From positions 1 to 16,952 of the forward strand of contig JAHFTN010000016.1 of assembly GCA_023269365.1 (NCBI GenBank): a stretch of DNA of 16,952 bases. Reading direction: 5' to 3'. The notes under the pieces were generated by a model. It saw nothing but the letters and a program-made list of their open reading frames with translations, was not told the origin of the DNA and made no database searches. Position numbers and translations under genes: made by a program. Below are positions 7,311 to 14,895 of this stretch, piece after piece. The first letter of the stretch is position 1. The number at the start of each line of letters is the position of its first letter. The stretch is from Chlamydiota bacterium. Lineage in GTDB: Bacteria; Chlamydiota; Chlamydiia; Chlamydiales; Rhabdochlamydiaceae.

Positions 7311-8278
7311 TACAGGTTGAGGAAAAAATGCTCGAGGACGGCTTTTAGCCGCACATTGCGCTGCAGAGCGAGGCGCGCTGTGGCTACTTGCTCGAGGAGG
7401 CGTTCGAGGGGGGGTAGTGGAACGCTTACGGCTTTTAACTTCTCGAGGCTGTCGAGGTGGTAGAGGTATTCTGTTGCAACGCCCTCTTTGAGGAGGTGGC
7501 GATCGCGGTACCAGAAGAGGATTTCTTCGAGTAGCAGGTCGGCCTGGGCAAGGGAGCTCCCCTCTTCTTCATCGGGGGTGAGTTGGGTTTCGAGCTCGGA
7601 AAAGATTTTGAGGGCAAGCGGGTAGTCCCTTTGAATATGGAGAGAAAGAAGGTCTAACAACGGCTCTTTCCACGGGACTTGGTGTGCGCTCAAGAGCTGT
7701 TTTGCCTTTGCGAGCGAGCCATGGGAGAGGAAAGCTATGCGCCTTGCCTCCTGCGGGGATTTGTTCCAGGTGTCTTTGATGAATGTTTCGATCTGCTGCT
7801 GGGGAATAAGGAAAAAAGGGAGCTTGCGACAGCGAGAAGCGATGGTGGGGAGGAGGGAGTCTAGAGTGGGAGTGATCAGAATGAAATGGGTATGAGCAAA
7901 CGGCTCTTCTAAGATTTTAAGGAGAGCGTTGCTGCTGTAGGGGAGCATCTGGTGGGCAGATTCGATGATAAAGACTTTCACGGGGGCTTCGTAGGGAGGA
8001 AGGGCCGCCTCGTCGAGGAGTTTGCGAATATTTTCAATAGGGTGGGTCGCGCTTTTACCAGCAGGGCGAAGAAAGTGGAGGTCGGGATGGGCATGGGCAG
8101 CAATCTTTGTATGGCTCTTAGGGCCCATGAGCATCTCTGCCAGAGCGAGCGCAAAAAGCCCTTTTCCCACCCCTTCTGGGCCGTGGAAGAGCAGAGTGCT
8201 AGGCACGGTATGGGTGTCGACCATGCGCGTTAAGGCACTTTTGATCAGCTCATTTCCGATAAGGCGAGATAAGGGCAT
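7310..8278 (-). CDS. holB: DNA polymerase III delta' subunit (clamp loader)
   Basis: A 322-aa AAA+ protein from the ATG at 8278. GPEGVGKG (residues 33-40) is the P-loop position, with Gly instead of Thr/Ser at the end, so ATP binding may be weak or absent, as in many delta' subunits. KVFIIESAHQM (101-111) is the Walker-B-like strand. NALLKILEEP (117-126) and ASRC (147-150) are the clamp-loader signature and the SRC sensor motif. I see no four-cysteine zinc module. In the clamp-loader complex delta' helps open the sliding clamp. The frame continues upstream to a TTG at 8299. I preferred the ATG because AAAGAGAAA precedes it. It overlaps the end of tmk by 29 bp, which indicates translational coupling. 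DnaX-like annotation is possible, but the length fits delta'. Confidence 0.85.
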   Translation of the reverse strand: MPLSRLIGNELIKSALTRMVDTHTVPSTLLFHGPEGVGKGLFALALAEMLMGPKSHTKIAAHAHPDLHFLRPAGKSATHPIENIRKLLDEAALPPYEAPVKVFIIESAHQMLPYSSNALLKILEEPFAHTHFILITPTLDSLLPTIASRCRKLPFFLIPQQQIETFIKDTWNKSPQEARRIAFLSHGSLAKAKQLLSAHQVPWKEPLLDLLSLHIQRDYPLALKIFSELETQLTPDEEEGSSLAQADLLLEEILFWYRDRHLLKEGVATEYLYHLDSLEKLKAVSVPLPPLERLLEQVATARLALQRNVRLKAVLEHFFLNL

Positions 8279-8885
8279 CGAGTTTCTCTTTAGCTGCAAG
8301 GTAGACCTCTTCTTGAGATTTTGAGGCGTCTAACACGTGGCAGCGTTGGGGATTTTTCTTAGCAATCTTTCTAAAAAATCTACGGATTTTCTGATGAAAT
8401 TTCAAGTCTTCCGATTCGATGCGGTCGAGTAAACGGGCTTTTTTGGCTCGCCCAAAGCCTATTTTTGGGTTGAGGTCGAGGTAAAAGGTGAGGTCGGGCT
8501 CGAGCTGTTGGCACGCGAAGCGACATAGGTCGCTCACGAGTTTTTCTTGAAAGCCCCTCGCTCCCGCTTGGTAGGCCAGCGTCGAATCATTAAACCGATC
8601 ACAGAGGACAATCGCTCCCTTTTTTAAGGCAGGAATAATGAGCTCTTCTACGTGCTGGGCTCGATCTGCTAAAAACAAAAACAACTCAGAGCGCTTATCC
8701 AACCTGCTTTTCGTGTGGTGCAGGAGCAAAGAGCGGATCTGTTCACCGACTTCCGTGCCCCCAGGAGCCCGTGTCTCTACCGCGGGGAGTCGCTGCTTTT
8801 CTAAGTAGCGATGGAGCTTTTTCATCAGAGTCGTCTTCCCCGCTCCTTCTCCCCCTTCAAATGTGATGAAAAGCCCTATTTTCAT
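8250..8885 (-). CDS. tmk: Thymidylate kinase
   Basis: 211 aa, the normal length. It phosphorylates dTMP to dTDP with ATP, an essential step in dTTP supply. Visible motifs are the P-loop GGEGAGKT (residues 11-18), DRFNDSTLAYQ (96-106) and a LID region with RAKKARLLDRIESED (146-160) that carries the basic residues expected of the bacterial type. The family motif REPGGT reads RAPGGT here (39-44), an E-to-A change worth noting. Its start codon overlaps the gyrA stop as ATGA (8882-8885), so translation is probably coupled. The following gene, holB, starts inside its 3' end. Confidence 0.95.
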   Translation of the reverse strand: MKIGLFITFEGGEGAGKTTLMKKLHRYLEKQRLPAVETRAPGGTEVGEQIRSLLLHHTKSRLDKRSELFLFLADRAQHVEELIIPALKKGAIVLCDRFNDSTLAYQAGARGFQEKLVSDLCRFACQQLEPDLTFYLDLNPKIGFGRAKKARLLDRIESEDLKFHQKIRRFFRKIAKKNPQRCHVLDASKSQEEVYLAAKEKLDALISPYRK

Positions 8886-11359
8886 GTGGGAGTTTCTGGC
8901 ACTGTGGGTACCGCCGCTTGATCTAGATGTTCAATCTTCTGCATCCCGACGAGGTAATCCCCTGCGTGGAGCATCACGAGGCGCACCCCTTGGGTCGATC
9001 TGCCCATGACGCGCACATTGCTCATATTGATCCGCAAGGTTTGTCCCGCATTCGACATCATGACAACCCCATCTTTATCTGTCATCGAAAGGGCTCCTAC
9101 GACAAGGCCGTTGCGATCACTTGTGATGATCGAGCGCACGCCGACGCCACCGCGGTTTGTTTTGCGGAACTCCTCTACGAAAGAGCGTTTCCCGTATCCT
9201 TTTTCACAGACGATGAGCAGGCTCTCTGTCCCGTTGACAACTTCACAAGAGACAACTGCATCTTTTTCGTTGCGCAGCGTTGCCCCCTTTACCCCTCGAG
9301 CGACCCGCCCTACAGAGCGAACCTGTTCCTGATCAAAACGCACTGCCATCCCGTTTCTCGTAAAGAGCATGATCTCTTGCCCTTCTTTTGTCAAACGCGC
9401 AGAGATCACCTCATCCCCTTCATCAATATTAATCGCGTACACCCCCTTCTTGCGAGGGGAACTGAAGGCAGAAAGCTCCGTCTTCTTGACAACCCCTTGG
9501 CGTGTGGCAAGGAGGATGTAAGATTGATCTTCAAAACTCTTCACGCAAAGCACCGCTGCGATCTTCTCTGTGGGAGAGATGTCTTCTAGAAGGTTGATAA
9601 GGGCTTTTCCCTTCGACCGCCTGCCCGCCTCCGGGATCTCCCACGCTTTAAGCCAGTAGCATCTGCCAAATGTGGTGAAGATGAGGAGGTAATCGTGCGT
9701 AGAGCAGACATAAATGTCTTTCAAGACATCGCTCTCTTTTTTCGTCTCAAGGCCAATCACTCCTTGACCCCCTCTCCTCTGCTCGCGAAAGGTATCGATC
9801 GGCATCCTCTTGATGTAATCATCTTCTGAGATGGTGATCAGCACGGGAAGATCAGGGATCAGATCTTCGATGTTAAACTCCCCTTCTGCTGCAATGATTT
9901 TTGTCCTGCGATCTGACGCATGGTGTTTTTTGAGCTCATGTAACTCATCTTTAATGATGCCGCGCACCAAGAGGTCGGACGCTAAGACGGAGAGGAGGTG
10001 GGCGATCTTTGCGACAAGCTCGTTGTACTCATTCTCAATTTTTTCCCTCTCGAGACCCGTCAATTGGTAGAGGCGAAGCTCCAAGACGGCAGTCGCTTGC
10101 CGCTCTGTCATCTCGTAGGTCGCCATCAGCTCTGCTTTAGCCGCATCGCGCGTTAGGGAGGCGCAGATGAGTTTTACGACGGCATCTAGATGATCTAACG
10201 CCTTCAAATAACCTTCTAAGAGGTGGGCCCTTGCTTCTGCTTTAGCAAGCTCAAACCGAGTTCTTCGACGGACCACATCGATCCGGTGCTCTACCCATGC
10301 AGAGATCATCTGTTTGATGTTCATCGTGCGAGGAAGCCCCTTGTCAAGGGCCAGCATGTTGCATCCAAACGTCACTTGGAGGTCTGTATACCTGAAGAGC
10401 TGGTTGATCGTCACATCGGGAATCTCTCCCCGCTTGAGCTCGATAACCATCCTCATTCCGTCTTTATCAGACTCGTCTCGAATGTCGGAGATGCCGGGGA
10501 TCGTTTTCTCATTGACAAGGTCTGCAATCCTCTTGACAAGCTCCCCTTTGCTAACATTGTAGGGGATCTCATCCACCACCAAACGCTGCTTATCGCCATT
10601 CTCTTGATCTTCGACGCGGATCACAGCGCGCACGATGAGTTTCCCTCTGCCGGTATGGTAAGCTTCTTTGATCCCGCGGTAGCCACAAATCACTCCCCCT
10701 GTGGGGAAGTCGGGAGCGGGCATTACTTCCATGATCTCTTCAATCGTCGTAGAGGGGTTGTCGATGACAAGGAGCGTTGCCAAAATCAATTCTCCCAAAT
10801 TATGGGGAGGGATGTTTGTCGCCATCCCGACAGCAATCCCCGAAGAGCCGTTAGCGAGGAGGTTGGGAAATTTTGCAGGAAATACCGTAGGCTCTGTCTT
10901 CGTCTCGTCGTAGTTGGGAATGAGATCCACCGTCTCTTTTTCCAAATCTTCCATGAGTGCCATCGAAGAGTGGGTCAGACGCGCTTCTGTGTAACGCATC
11001 GCAGCAGGGGGATCTCCGTCCACCGATCCAAAATTTCCCTGTCCATCGACAAGGCGGTAGCGCATCGCCCAGTGTTGTGCCATACGCACTAAGGTGGGGT
11101 AGATCACCGACTCGCCGTGAGGATGGTAATCTCCAGAGGTGTCCCCTGAAATCTTGGCGCACTTCCTATGCTTGCCTCCCGGACTTAAATTCAACTGACG
11201 CATCGCATACAAGATCCGGCGTTGAGACGGTTTTAACCCATCGCGCACATCGGGAAGCGCGCGCGAGATGATCACCGACATCGAATAGCGCAGATAACTC
11301 TCTTTCACCTCTTCTTCCACGTTGCGAGGAAGAATAATTTCACCTTTAGTATAGGACAT
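8882..11359 (-). CDS. gyrA: DNA gyrase subunit A
   Basis: 825 aa. It breaks and rejoins DNA in the GyrA2B2 complex that introduces negative supercoils. The catalytic tyrosine is Tyr123 in AAMRYTEARL. The quinolone-resistance region reads GDYHPHGESVIYPTLVRMAQ (residues 76-95). Ser84 is the counterpart of E. coli Ser83, and Pro88 stands where E. coli has Asp87. The GyrA box of the C-terminal wrapping domain is QRRGGQG (527-533), followed by a six-blade beta-pinwheel-like region to about residue 805. The presence of the GyrA box points to gyrase rather than topoisomerase IV. AAGAGAAG precedes the ATG. gyrB ends 10 bp upstream and tmk overlaps downstream by 4 bp. Confidence 0.98.
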   Translation of the reverse strand: MSYTKGEIILPRNVEEEVKESYLRYSMSVIISRALPDVRDGLKPSQRRILYAMRQLNLSPGGKHRKCAKISGDTSGDYHPHGESVIYPTLVRMAQHWAMRYRLVDGQGNFGSVDGDPPAAMRYTEARLTHSSMALMEDLEKETVDLIPNYDETKTEPTVFPAKFPNLLANGSSGIAVGMATNIPPHNLGELILATLLVIDNPSTTIEEIMEVMPAPDFPTGGVICGYRGIKEAYHTGRGKLIVRAVIRVEDQENGDKQRLVVDEIPYNVSKGELVKRIADLVNEKTIPGISDIRDESDKDGMRMVIELKRGEIPDVTINQLFRYTDLQVTFGCNMLALDKGLPRTMNIKQMISAWVEHRIDVVRRRTRFELAKAEARAHLLEGYLKALDHLDAVVKLICASLTRDAAKAELMATYEMTERQATAVLELRLYQLTGLEREKIENEYNELVAKIAHLLSVLASDLLVRGIIKDELHELKKHHASDRRTKIIAAEGEFNIEDLIPDLPVLITISEDDYIKRMPIDTFREQRRGGQGVIGLETKKESDVLKDIYVCSTHDYLLIFTTFGRCYWLKAWEIPEAGRRSKGKALINLLEDISPTEKIAAVLCVKSFEDQSYILLATRQGVVKKTELSAFSSPRKKGVYAINIDEGDEVISARLTKEGQEIMLFTRNGMAVRFDQEQVRSVGRVARGVKGATLRNEKDAVVSCEVVNGTESLLIVCEKGYGKRSFVEEFRKTNRGGVGVRSIITSDRNGLVVGALSMTDKDGVVMMSNAGQTLRINMSNVRVMGRSTQGVRLVMLHAGDYLVGMQKIEHLDQAAVPTVPETPT

Positions 11360-11369
11360 AGCTTCTCTT

Positions 11370-13853
11370 TTAGATGTCTAAGTTTTTAACAGATAGGGCA
11401 TATTTTTCAATAAACGCGCGGCGAGGCGGCACCTCTTCTCCCATCAACATGGTAAACATATGATCCGCAGCGATCGCGTCGGGCAGCGTCACATGCAGCA
11501 GGGTGCGTTTTGCCGGATCCATCGTCGTCTCCCATAGCTGGTCGGCATTCATCTCTCCAAGCCCCTTGTATCTCTGGATCTCAATCCCTTTGCGCCCATT
11601 AGCACGCAAGTGTTCAATCCCCTCTTTCAGGGTATAGATAGAGATCTCATTCCCCGCCTCATCGACGATATCAAACAATTTGCCATTGGCCACCACATAC
11701 TGATCAAAGGCGCAGTTGTATTGACCCAACCGATTTTTCAAATCCTCTAAGAGAAGCTCCTCATAGAGTTCCATGAAGGGAAGCCCCTTTACCCTGAAGA
11801 CTTTCATCTCTTCTGTCTGTTCTGCCTCGGGGATAGAAAGAAGAGTTGTTTCGTGTTGCTTCCTTTGGATCTCTTCATTCTCCCGCTTGATCTCTACAAA
11901 CTCTTCCTCTGAATAGACAAGGCGCGACTCATCTCCCAATTTCACTTGGAAACGGGGCAGATGCCCCTCTTCATTTTTGGCACTTAAAAACTCGCGAAAT
12001 GGCAACCCTTTGCGCTCAATAGAGCCAATCATGTACTCAACCTCACGGATACTCTTGACTAACTCCTCGACTTGCTCTGCATTCAGGGTCTCTGTGTGTC
12101 CCGTCAGCTTGATGCGCACATCGCTTAAGCCCAAACTGAGCAGGTACTCGTCCATCTCTTTTTCGCTGTGGATATAACGACTTGTCTTCTTGCGGCTCAC
12201 CCGATAGAGAGGCGGCCTTGCAATATAGATAAAATTATTTTCAATCAAAGCCGGCATGTGGCGGTAGAAGAAGGTAAGCAGCAATGTCCTAATGTGAGAG
12301 CCGTCCACGTCAGCATCCGTCATAATAATGATCTTATGGTAGCGCAACTTCTCTAGATTAAAATTGTCCTGACCGATCCCGCAACCAAAGGCGGCGATCA
12401 TCGAGCACACCTCTGTATTTTGCAAAATCTTCTCGAGACGCGCCTTTTCCACATTCAAAATCTTACCGCGAATCGGCAAAATCGCCTGGAATCGACGATC
12501 CCGCCCCGTCTTTGCCGAGCCTCCCGCAGAGTCTCCCTCAACAATATAAATCTCACAGAGCGCAGGATCTTTCTCCTGGCAGTCGGTCAATTTCCCTGGC
12601 AAGCGCGCACTATCGAGCGCCGTCTTTCTTAGAGTAAACTCCCGCGCTTTTCTCGCCGCTTCTCTCGCTTGCGCCGCTAAAATCGCCTTTTCCACAATCA
12701 TCCGGGAGATAGCAGGATTTTCCTCTAGGAATGTGGTGAGTTCTTCTCCTACGATCTGCTGCACAATCGAGGTGACCTCGCTATTTCCCAGCCGCTGCTT
12801 TGTCTGCCCTTCAAATTGGGGATTGGGCACTTTTGCTGAGATGACAGCTGTAAGGCCTTCGCGCATATCATCGCCCGCAACACTTACCTTATCGCTCTTG
12901 ATCAAGTTATGGCTCTTGATATATTGATTCAGTACGCGTGTAAGCGCCGTGCTAAATCCCGTCACATGGGTTCCCCCTTGACGCGTCGTGATGTTATTTA
13001 CAAAGGAATGGAGATTTTCCGTATAGGTATCATTCCACTGCATCGCCACTTCAAATTCAAGTCTTCCATCCGACATCTCTTTTGAGCCGTGAATGTAAAT
13101 GGGCTTGGGGAACATCGGCGTCTTGTTCTCATTCAAATATTCGACAAAAGAGCGCACTCCCCCTTCATAACAAAACGTCACCTCTGTCGCGGCGACATCT
13201 CTCTCATCTCTAAATGTGATTTTTAAATTCTTATTTAAGAAAGCAAGCTCTCTAAACCGCTTTAGCAAGACGTCGTAATCATACGTCGTCACAGTGAAAA
13301 TAGAATCATCGGCTAAAAATGTGACCTTCGTCCCATGGCGCTGCGTCTCTCCCACTACCTTTAGAAGGTGGGTCGGTTTTCCTTTGGAAAACTCCATCTC
13401 ATAGATTTTACCCCCCTGAGAAACTTGCACATGCAGCTTCTTAGAGAGGGCGTTGACACAAGAGACCCCGACCCCATGCAGTCCGCCCGATACTTTATAG
13501 GTGTCCTTGTCGAATTTGCCACCCGCATGCAAAATCGTCATGACGACTTCCACTGCAGAGACATCTCTTCCTTGTTTTTGCGATTCTTTATCGTGTCGCC
13601 CTACAGGAATCCCCCTGCCATCATCTTCAACGGAAACAGAATGATCGCTGTGCAGCACGATCGTAATCTCTTTGCAATGTCCCGCAAGCGCCTCATCGAC
13701 ACTGTTATCTACCACTTCATATACAAGCTGATGCAATCCATTGACCTGCGTGTCCCCAATGTACATCGACGGGCGTTCCCGCACCGCCTGCAATCCCTCA
13801 AGAACCGTAATGGAACTCGCATTGTATTCTTTCTCTTTTGTCATCGTCGTCAT
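11370..13853 (-). CDS. gyrB: DNA gyrase subunit B
   Basis: 827 aa. This is the ATPase subunit of gyrase. The GHKL ATP site shows EVVDNSVDEA (Glu46 and Asn50 as catalytic and Mg-binding residues), DDGRGIP (77-83) and GGLHGVGVS (123-131). The TOPRIM domain has VEGDSAGG with Glu439, and MTDADVDGSH with Asp513 and Asp515. QRYKGLGEMNADQLWETTMD is near the C-terminus. Between TOPRIM and that tail lies an insertion of roughly 170 residues, like the one in the E. coli type of GyrB, which accounts for the length over 800. Start: ATG at 13853 (a second ATG is three codons in), with GGGAT upstream. It begins 5 bp after the dciA stop and ends 10 bp before gyrA. Confidence 0.98.
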   Translation of the reverse strand: MTTMTKEKEYNASSITVLEGLQAVRERPSMYIGDTQVNGLHQLVYEVVDNSVDEALAGHCKEITIVLHSDHSVSVEDDGRGIPVGRHDKESQKQGRDVSAVEVVMTILHAGGKFDKDTYKVSGGLHGVGVSCVNALSKKLHVQVSQGGKIYEMEFSKGKPTHLLKVVGETQRHGTKVTFLADDSIFTVTTYDYDVLLKRFRELAFLNKNLKITFRDERDVAATEVTFCYEGGVRSFVEYLNENKTPMFPKPIYIHGSKEMSDGRLEFEVAMQWNDTYTENLHSFVNNITTRQGGTHVTGFSTALTRVLNQYIKSHNLIKSDKVSVAGDDMREGLTAVISAKVPNPQFEGQTKQRLGNSEVTSIVQQIVGEELTTFLEENPAISRMIVEKAILAAQAREAARKAREFTLRKTALDSARLPGKLTDCQEKDPALCEIYIVEGDSAGGSAKTGRDRRFQAILPIRGKILNVEKARLEKILQNTEVCSMIAAFGCGIGQDNFNLEKLRYHKIIIMTDADVDGSHIRTLLLTFFYRHMPALIENNFIYIARPPLYRVSRKKTSRYIHSEKEMDEYLLSLGLSDVRIKLTGHTETLNAEQVEELVKSIREVEYMIGSIERKGLPFREFLSAKNEEGHLPRFQVKLGDESRLVYSEEEFVEIKRENEEIQRKQHETTLLSIPEAEQTEEMKVFRVKGLPFMELYEELLLEDLKNRLGQYNCAFDQYVVANGKLFDIVDEAGNEISIYTLKEGIEHLRANGRKGIEIQRYKGLGEMNADQLWETTMDPAKRTLLHVTLPDAIAADHMFTMLMGEEVPPRRAFIEKYALSVKNLDI

Positions 13854-13858
13854 ACCTT

Positions 13859-14173
13859 TTATCCCATCCTGAAATGGATCGTCTTAATTTCAACTGAAGG
13901 AAACCGCTCTCTCAAACCCTTCACGAGGCGTAATTTTTCATGTTGCGCCAGAACACTATATAGCGTTGAATTGCTTACTTTGACAAGCAAAATCCCTTTT
14001 TCAAAACTCACAGCCCGCGTCATCGCCGCCAGCTTCTCCCCAATCACATCGGGCCATGCTGCGACAACGAGATCTGGCCGATCCCGATGCAGCGCTCCGA
14101 TGCCGCCAAGCAGCTTGGGCAGTAGCGTTTTTAAGTGTTTATTTGTCAAAGAAGAAGCGTCCCGCTCGACCAT
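13859..14173 (-). CDS. dciA: DciA-like protein (DUF721), putative replicative-helicase loader
   Basis: 104 aa. It matches the DUF721 pattern: VVAAWPDVIGEKLAAMTRAV (residues 36-55), then GILLVKVSNSTLYSVLAQH (60-78) and the closing strand IHFRMG. DUF721 proteins are now known as DciA, which recruits or loads the DnaB helicase in the many bacteria that lack DnaC or DnaI. That function is assigned here by family. The family's frequent position beside gyrB, seen here with a 5-bp gap, supports the call. The ATG at 14173 is preceded by AAGGGA about 10 nt upstream. It is the first gene of the five-gene block. Homologues in Chlamydia are, as I recall, listed as hypothetical. Confidence 0.85.
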   Translation of the reverse strand: MVERDASSLTNKHLKTLLPKLLGGIGALHRDRPDLVVAAWPDVIGEKLAAMTRAVSFEKGILLVKVSNSTLYSVLAQHEKLRLVKGLRERFPSVEIKTIHFRMG

Positions 14174-14198
14174 ATTTCCAGTCCCTTAACTGCCCCCA

Positions 14199-14228
14199 AC
14201 TATACAAGCTCCTCGCGCAAAATAGCAA
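14199..14228 (-). promoter_or_regulatory. Candidate sigma-70-type promoter of the dciA-gyrBA-tmk-holB block
   Basis: On the minus strand TTGCTA (14223-14228) and TATAGT (14199-14204) are separated by 18 bp, and the expected start lies about 20 nt upstream of the dciA ATG. The hexamers are reasonable but not perfect. It is the best promoter-like pair I found close to this gene. Confidence 0.35.
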
Positions 14229-14482
14229 TCCCAAAAACGAGGGGATTTTATGACTAACTCCTCCGTACAGGACAAAACTTTTTATTTAAGAAAATTCAGG
14301 AAGAAAATAACAAGACATTTAGGATGGACAGAAGGGGAAATTTAGTTTTTCGCGCTTTCATCCTGACTGGACTTGCATTTCTTGCATCTATTGGGAGGCA
14401 AGTTCAGTTATATCCGCAATTATGCGATTGAATCGCAATATTGTCAAACTGTCCCCTAAATATATAACAATTAATTTGTTGT
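14229..14482. other. Non-coding stretch upstream of the gyrase block with small hairpins
   Basis: No gene is visible. Contents: a degenerate repeat fragment (14302-14331, listed separately); a hairpin pairing 14366-14376 with 14398-14408 (11 pairs, one G-U, 21-nt loop); a small GCGATT/AATCGC palindrome near 14424-14436; and an AT-rich stretch with AACAATTAATTTGTT. These may be remains of older copies of the neighbouring palindromic elements. Confidence 0.5.
14302..14331 (+). repeat. Degenerate copy of the AATAACAAGATATTAGGATGG repeat
   Basis: AGAAAATAACAAGACATTT followed by AGGATGGACAG matches the left arm at 14538-14569 with one substitution and one extra T. After a gap, TTCATCCTGACTGGAC (14357-14372) resembles a mutated opposite arm. 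This suggests an older, decayed copy of the same palindromic element about 200 bp from the intact one. Confidence 0.65.
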
Positions 14483-14686
14483 ACACCCAAACCAGGATGC
14501 CTGCAAAGTCCTTCTGACTTACTCTTTAAAACAGGAAAAAAATAACAAGATATTAGGATGGACAGGATGGAAAAAGGGCAAAAAATTTCCCGATTTTCTC
14601 ATCCTGTCCATCCTAATATCTTGTTATTTTTCTTAAATTTGTAAGGTTAATCTTGAAAGACTTTGCAGGTATCCTGACACCCAAAC
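14483..14686. repeat. Exact 10-bp direct repeats flanking the palindromic element
   Basis: ACACCCAAAC occurs at 14483-14492 and again at 14677-14686, directly abutting both ends of the 184-bp palindrome 14493-14676. This is what a target-site duplication looks like. Removing the element and one repeat copy joins TTGTTGTACACCCAAAC to AACTTC, which restores a normal left end for the structured element at 14679-14847. Confidence 0.8.
14493..14676. mobile_element. MITE-like palindromic insertion, 184 bp
   Basis: The ends 14493-14510 and 14659-14676 are an 18-bp inverted repeat (CAGGATGCCTGCAAAGTC) with one G/T exception. The core arms 14538-14569 and 14600-14631 are a perfect 32-bp inverted repeat built on AATAACAAGATATTAGG and ATGGACAGGATG, around a 30-nt loop. 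The spacers between end and core are both exactly 27 nt and partly complementary, so the whole element can fold as one hairpin. Exact 10-bp direct repeats flank it. It has no coding capacity, so movement would depend on a transposase elsewhere. The transposase family is not identified. Confidence 0.8.
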
Positions 14687-14847
14687 AACTTCAAACGTGG
14701 GTTTTCCTCAAGGAGTTGCCCTGAATTTGGCCCAAGCGAAGCTGACATCGAAGCAGCTCAACTCGAATGAGTTGGACGATGCAGATGGGGCCAAATTCAG
14801 TGGCCGACCTTGCGCCGAGGAAAACCCACGTTTGAAGTTGTTTGGGT
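14679..14847 (+). repeat. Complete ~164-bp structured palindromic element (copy 3)
   Basis: Outer arms 14679-14709 and 14817-14847 are a perfect 31-bp inverted repeat. The inner stem 14721-14733 with 14788-14800 is a perfect 13 bp. The central hairpin pairs 14758-14763 with 14770-14775. It aligns over its whole length with 7100-7263. The stem differences are compensated on the other strand, and CGAAGCAGCTCAAC and GACCTTGCGCCGAGGAAA are shared. Its left end was split by the insertion at 14493-14676, and the first 8 bp now coincide with the 10-bp direct repeat. Confidence 0.9.
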
Positions 14848-14865
14848 ATAATGTGGAAGATGCGG

Positions 14866-14895
14866 AAAATAGGGCTTTTGCAACACCCCTATTTT
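14866..14895 (-). terminator. Intrinsic terminator of the oxidoreductase gene
   Basis: AAAATAGGG (14866-14874) and CCCTATTTT (14887-14895) form a 9-bp stem with a 12-nt loop, and the stem overlaps the TAA stop at 14894-14896. On the minus strand the hairpin ends in TTTT, which is partly in the stem. The symmetric A/T flanks could let it work in both directions. Confidence 0.6.

Noticed and set aside
8279..8299. Upstream TTG start for holB
   Set aside because: It adds seven residues not expected of the family. The ATG at 8278 has a better ribosome-binding site.
8927..9589. 220-codon + strand reading frame
   Set aside because: Antisense to the 3' part of gyrA, with no start signal or recognisable motif.
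10223..11092. 289-codon + strand reading frame
   Set aside because: It lies wholly antisense to gyrA, with a His/Arg-rich composition typical of a mirror frame of a real gene and no family resemblance.
13368..14189. 273-codon + strand reading frame
   Set aside because: Runs antisense across the gyrB start and all of dciA, both of which have clear family motifs.
14283..14847. CRISPR array
   Set aside because: The repeats are few, palindromic at long range and irregularly spaced, with no spacer pattern and no cas gene.
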